20,833 nt of DNA, from the NCBI GenBank assembly GCA_000969725.1, contig JXSR01S042759.1. One strand, given 5' to 3'. The stretch's first letter is position 1; every line of letters begins with the position of its first letter. This document shows positions 17,724 through 20,833 of the stretch, piece after piece. Source of the DNA: Ophiothrix spiculata. Taxonomy: Eukaryota > Echinodermata > Ophiuroidea > Amphilepidida > Ophiotrichidae. Made by a program: the position numbers and the translations under genes. Below the pieces are notes generated by a model. That model did not search any database. It was given only the letters and a program-made list of their open reading frames with translations, and was not told the DNA's origin.

Positions 17724-18580
17724 ACATGCTAATAGCTTTCTTTATCATTTAAAATTATTAAATTTAACTTTCTGACTTTATTTTCGTTTTTCATGAAATT
17801 TTAATGGATAATACACAAACCGTTCAGCAAAATCGTCTTTTTAAACGGATAGTATCTACAGCGTTAATCATGACTCATGTTAATGTGGATGACAAAAGCT
17901 ATCTCTGTGGATTGACCAACCTCTGTCCATTGAGCAAGAACTCACGAACTTCGTACATGATTTATCATTGTTGTCAAAACGTAAACAAAGATTTATAACT
18001 TAAAGAATGTACTTACTTTCTTGATTCCAGAAATAAAATTAGCGTCACTTTGGAAAGAGATTATTAAACAATTTATCCAGAGTCACTACGTCCGGTTTCC
18101 TTACAGGCAAACCAAGAAATTATGTCAAAACTTTACTGTAAAAATGTCCTTGTGAAACACGAAACCCCGCAAAAATCTTTTGTATTCTTCCACATCCGGG
18201 ACTCTTTGACCTTTCTAAAAGGTCAAATTAAATTGACTCTTGCGCGTATTCAACCATACACAGACTCGCCCCCCAATATCGCGGGCAATTTATCAGCCCC
18301 AACAATTAGGACCCGTCTACCTATGGGGGGAAGGGGCGGGTGAAAAGAGGGGGGGGGTCACATGTTTTTAGTCAAGCAAAAGGGGCCATGTGGTTTTTTT
18401 AATCCTTGAAAAGGGGGTCATGTGAAAACCCTTATTTAAAAAAATACAGCGTGAATAATTTTATGCCACTATAAATCTAGGCCTATTAAATTTGAAGTTA
18501 GTAATGATAAAGTAGGGCTATAAATCTATCAAATTTGATTAGCAGACCCTTAGCTAGTCAGACATACAAAATATGCTATT
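17724..18580. other. Non-coding stretch with a G-rich patch
   Basis: Contains a 10-bp-arm hairpin TTTGACCTTT/AAAGGTCAAA (18205-18227), a G-rich patch (18324-18358) followed by recurrent GGGG(C/T)CA(C/T)ATG-like blocks to about 18430, and a TAGGCCTA at 18478-18485. A frame at 18122-18343 lies after a possible acceptor (TTTCCTTACAG, ending near 18107) but has no recognisable domain. Confidence 0.45.
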
Positions 18581-18586
18581 GCTGTT

Positions 18587-18645
18587 TTTGTTGTTGTTGT
18601 TGTTGTTGTTGTTTGTTTGTTTTGTATTTATTTATTTATTTATTT
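18587..18645. repeat. Compound microsatellite (TTG)n-(TTTG)n-(TTTA)n
   Basis: About nine TTG units, then three TTTG-type units, then about five TTTA units. Confidence 0.92.
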
Positions 18646-18826
18646 GGGGGAAGCACATTGAAATCCATCACATCATTAACTTACTGCATAATTTATTTTA
18701 TGCTGAAAGCACAACCAAAGTATGGTAAATACGACTCAGATTTATCATTGACATCAGTAAAATTCGATCTTTGATGTGTTTTGTGGCACTTTAAAATGTG
18801 TGTTTTAGAAAGTGAAGGACAAGACA

Positions 18827-18960
18827 TGTTTAGAAAAGGAAATGTTTAGAGTATTCTGATGTTTAGAAATCAAACATCAATGTTTAGTGACACAATGATT
18901 TAACAGTTTACAAAGTGCCAAGGCAAAGACTTGTTTAGAAAAGTGTTTACTCGCTAAACA
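18827..18960. promoter_or_regulatory. Cluster of TGTTTA (forkhead-like) motifs
   Basis: Seven TGTTTA hexamers occur in 134 bp: plus strand at 18827, 18843, 18860, 18881, 18932 and 18944, minus strand at 18955-18960. Five are followed by G, usually in the form TGTTTAGA; one is TGTTTAC, the forkhead consensus. It could be a forkhead-responsive regulatory element or simply a degenerate short tandem repeat. Confidence 0.3.
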
Positions 18961-19291
18961 CACCCGTTAAATCTACTTTTTATATAAGATGTTTTATGAA
19001 TTAAAAGCTGAATTTTATGAAAAACACAGCACAATAAAGACTGACGATTGATTGAAAATTGTTCACTTGCTTCGTGACTTCTCAGAAATTATCTCACAAG
19101 TCTACACTCTTAGAAAGAAAGTATCAAATATGAGACAAAAAGGATCAATTTTGATCCTTTTTAGGTATCAAATATGAGCTTATCCTTTAAGGATCAAAGT
19201 GATCCCAAAAAAAGGATCAAAAATTTTGATCCAAAAAAGGATCAAATATTTCTTATAAAAAAGACCTGCAAAAAACATCACACTGAAGTGA

Positions 19292-19376
19292 CGCTATAGC
19301 AGGGTTTGAACCCACGCCGCACTCATACCTGCTGGTAATTACGAGACCAAGACTCTAACCACTCGACCACGGGGCT
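19292..19376 (-). pseudogene. tRNA-like sequence (Ser/Leu-type pseudogene or SINE head)
   Basis: The minus strand reads AGCCCCG, then TGGTCGAGTGGTTAGAG (box A and D arm), an anticodon-arm-like TTGGT...ACCAG, an extended variable region, then the T arm GTGGGTTCAAACCCTGC (box B) and TATAGCG. The two acceptor strands AGCCCCG and TATAGCG do not pair and the anticodon loop appears enlarged, so this is not a functional tRNA. It is enclosed by an 8-bp inverted repeat CATCACAC/GTGTGATG (19276-19283, 19377-19384). Internal pol III promoter boxes are intact enough for a SINE origin. Confidence 0.65.
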
Positions 19377-19643
19377 GTGTGATGAAATCAACGTATTTAT
19401 ACATGTTACACCATAGTATACATTCCCCGCTGTGTAGCGGTAATGGGGTGTACTCAAATATGAAACAAAACATCACGTTGCATCCAAACGCGGTATCAAA
19501 ATGTGAGCTCATCCTTTCCGTATCAAAGTAAACCAGAAATACGGATCAAAACTTTGATATTGTAATCAAAAAGGATAAAAATAAAATGATCCTAAAAAAG
19601 GATCAAAAATGATCCTTGTGAATTTGATCCATTTGTATATTTT

Positions 19644-19704
19644 GATCCTTAAAGGATCAAAAGTGATCCTTAAAGGATCAAAAGTGATCCTTAAAGGATC
19701 AAAA
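19644..19704. repeat. 21-bp tandem repeat, nearly three copies
   Basis: The unit GATCCTTAAAGGATCAAAAGT repeats at 19644, 19665 and 19686 (the last truncated). Each unit is itself palindromic (GATCCTTAAAGGATC). Confidence 0.92.
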
Positions 19705-19765
19705 TAAAATGATCCTAAAAAGGATCAAAAATTTGATCCCGGCCTTCTAAGAGTGTATTGTCGCT

Positions 19766-20218
19766 GTGTTGATATTTGTAATGGCTCATCCCGAAGGGGG
19801 TACTTTGCAGATGATATCAAATTTGATTAAGATTTTGTCATTCCATCTGTTACATCATTTTCTAAGTTTTAAAATGGCAAGTTACTTGTTGAAATTGATC
19901 TTGGTGATTAGAAAATCTGCTGGAAACTTTTTCTTATTATTTTCCGTATATTTTTGCTGCCTATTTAATTTCACCGTCAGTTTCTTGAAGAGTGTTACCA
20001 AAAAGGTGATACCTGCAGGTCTCGAGATTTACAATAGCTTATCAAAATTGACCTGGGCTGGTCGCTCTGCAAGTCTCACATCAAATTTGTCTTTTAAGTC
20101 CCTGATAAGCTCTGATAGGGTATCAATCTTACAAAAAAATGATAAATTACTGACACTGGTGCTCCAAATCGCCAATAAAAGTGTTTCAAATAGCAACACT
20201 TCTTGTAGGCCTAATTAG
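19766..20218 (+). other. 150-codon open frame, unrecognised
   Basis: A plus-strand frame with a Leu/Ile/Phe-rich first half that could be membrane-like, then a Ser-rich half (for example SLTSNLSFKSLISSDRV). The minus strand is also nearly open over 20211-19896, with one stop, and includes LSELIRDLKDKFDVRLAERP, which looks more like a soluble or coiled-coil protein. Both cannot be typical genes. A decayed transposon or gene on the minus strand is as likely as a plus-strand gene. No family recognised. Confidence 0.2.
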
Positions 20219-20585
20219 TGTTCAAATGGTGTAGGCCTACAGCCTCAGAGTTTACCTATGTAGGCCTATGACCGGGATGTATGATTTATTTTGTCACATC
20301 AAGTTGCGTACAGTCTCACATAGGGTCACCTTCGGAACCTGTGGAACTCCGGGTGGTTATACCACGGCACAAATATCCGCAGTTACCGGATACCACGGCA
20401 CAAATATCCGCAGTTACCGGCGCGGCTGGCTTGTAGCTGCTTGTATCCTGCTGTATCCAAATTATGACCCTTTTTATCATGACTTCCTGCCATATAAGTT
20501 CAAATACCCAATGACCTCGCCTTTTTAATGACTTCTGCCAATATTAGTAGGCCCTTAGACAGTATATTTGTCTCAGGTAGGCCTA
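20206..20585. repeat. TAGGCCTA palindrome cluster
   Basis: Four copies of the octamer at 20206, 20232, 20261 and 20578. Four more occur in the rest of the window (7285, 14508, 16714, 18478). Confidence 0.8.
20359..20420. repeat. Perfect 31-bp tandem duplication
   Basis: 20359-20389 and 20390-20420 are identical (unit ATACCACGGCACAAATATCC... ending TTACCGG). Recent, or misassembled. Confidence 0.95.
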
Positions 20586-20833
20586 GGCTTAGCCCGTGTT
20601 AGCAACAGACTTCAAATTTCATATTAAAAACTTTTCAGTAGCCTGCGTGACCAATAAAGATTTCAACGCTGCTCCATATAGGCCGACAATCTCCGTTAGT
20701 GGACAGAAGTTTAACAAGGCAATAACGCAAAAGTCATGCGCCAACCAGGGAAGGTCAAAGTAAGGGACTGGATAGGTTTCAAAAATAAATAATGAGAAAA
20801 GCAAATTTACCTAGATAAAGGAATACACTAATT
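20421..20833. other. No supported gene
   Basis: Contains a diverged direct echo (ATGACTTCCTGCCATAT near 20478, ATGACTTCTGCCAATAT near 20528). Nothing else stands out. Confidence 0.5.

Larger units (their letters stand above)
19105..19755. mobile_element. TA-flanked MITE packed with GGATCA/TGATCC blocks
   Basis: Perfect 11-bp inverted ends CACTCTTAGAA, flanked by TA at 19103-19104 and 19756-19757 (Tc1/mariner-like targeting). The 651-bp interior holds 21 GATC sites by my count, nearly all within AAGGATCAAA or its reverse complement. A direct repeat (GGTATCAAA(T)ATGTGAGC...ATCCTTT versions at about 19164 and 19492) shows internal duplication. A tRNA-like sequence sits in the middle. No transposase. 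Confidence 0.8.

Noticed and set aside
18122..18343. Plus-strand exon after the TTTCCTTACAG acceptor-like site
   Set aside because: The frame enters G-rich low-complexity sequence and has no donor or recognisable domain; kept only as a note.
18535..18774. 79-codon frame with a Cys run
   Set aside because: Poly-Cys and Phe/Leu stretches come from translating the (TTG)n/(TTTA)n microsatellite.
19292..19376. Functional tRNA gene on the minus strand
   Set aside because: The acceptor strands do not pair and the anticodon loop is enlarged; called tRNA-like instead.

Overview
The window looks like AT-rich, non-coding DNA from an animal nucleus, most likely a marine invertebrate deuterostome (echinoderm or hemichordate type). 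That assignment is inference. It rests on a dense load of short non-autonomous DNA transposons with several target-site chemistries, a decayed Penelope-like GIY-YIG endonuclease fragment, a tRNA-derived sequence, microsatellites, and the recurrent palindrome TAGGCCTA. There are no bacterial-style operons, and no intact, recognisable protein-coding gene or rRNA. Open frames are short. I mark a few as exon-like with low confidence, because chance frames in AT-rich DNA can look protein-like.

Layout. 1-1776 shows nothing supported. At 1780-2433 two copies of one Harbinger-like MITE face each other; a diverged relative sits at 5595-5834. At 2942-3621 a minus-strand exon-like frame is split by a 480-bp element (3046-3525) with a perfect 8-bp target-site duplication. 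An exon-like minus-strand frame lies at 4616-4903, followed by a short hAT MITE (5021-5210). From 7603 to 12085 lies the most structured part: five diverged copies (A-E) of one repeat of roughly 0.7 kb, three carrying a different private insertion (8036-8459, 9130-9327, 10602-12005). The other copies serve as the empty sites. A 50-N assembly gap sits in copy E.

From 12130 to 12430 a TTAA-flanked MITE ends in a 125-bp near-perfect palindrome. A longer inverted-repeat element is at 12816-13278 and a 134-bp fold-back MITE at 14792-14925. The Penelope-like remnant (minus strand, 15251-15540) is bracketed by a perfect 20-bp inverted repeat. It abuts one of two inverted copies of an exon-like sequence (15566-15710 and 16725-16880). 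The right end holds hairpins, microsatellites, a cluster of TGTTTA motifs (18827-18960), and a 651-bp TA-flanked MITE packed with GGATCA/TGATCC blocks and containing a tRNA-like sequence. It also has a 150-codon plus-strand frame of unknown meaning, a 31-bp tandem duplication and a TAGGCCTA cluster.

No genes can be shown to work together here. The window is best read as intergenic or intronic DNA shaped by successive, often nested, transposon insertions.
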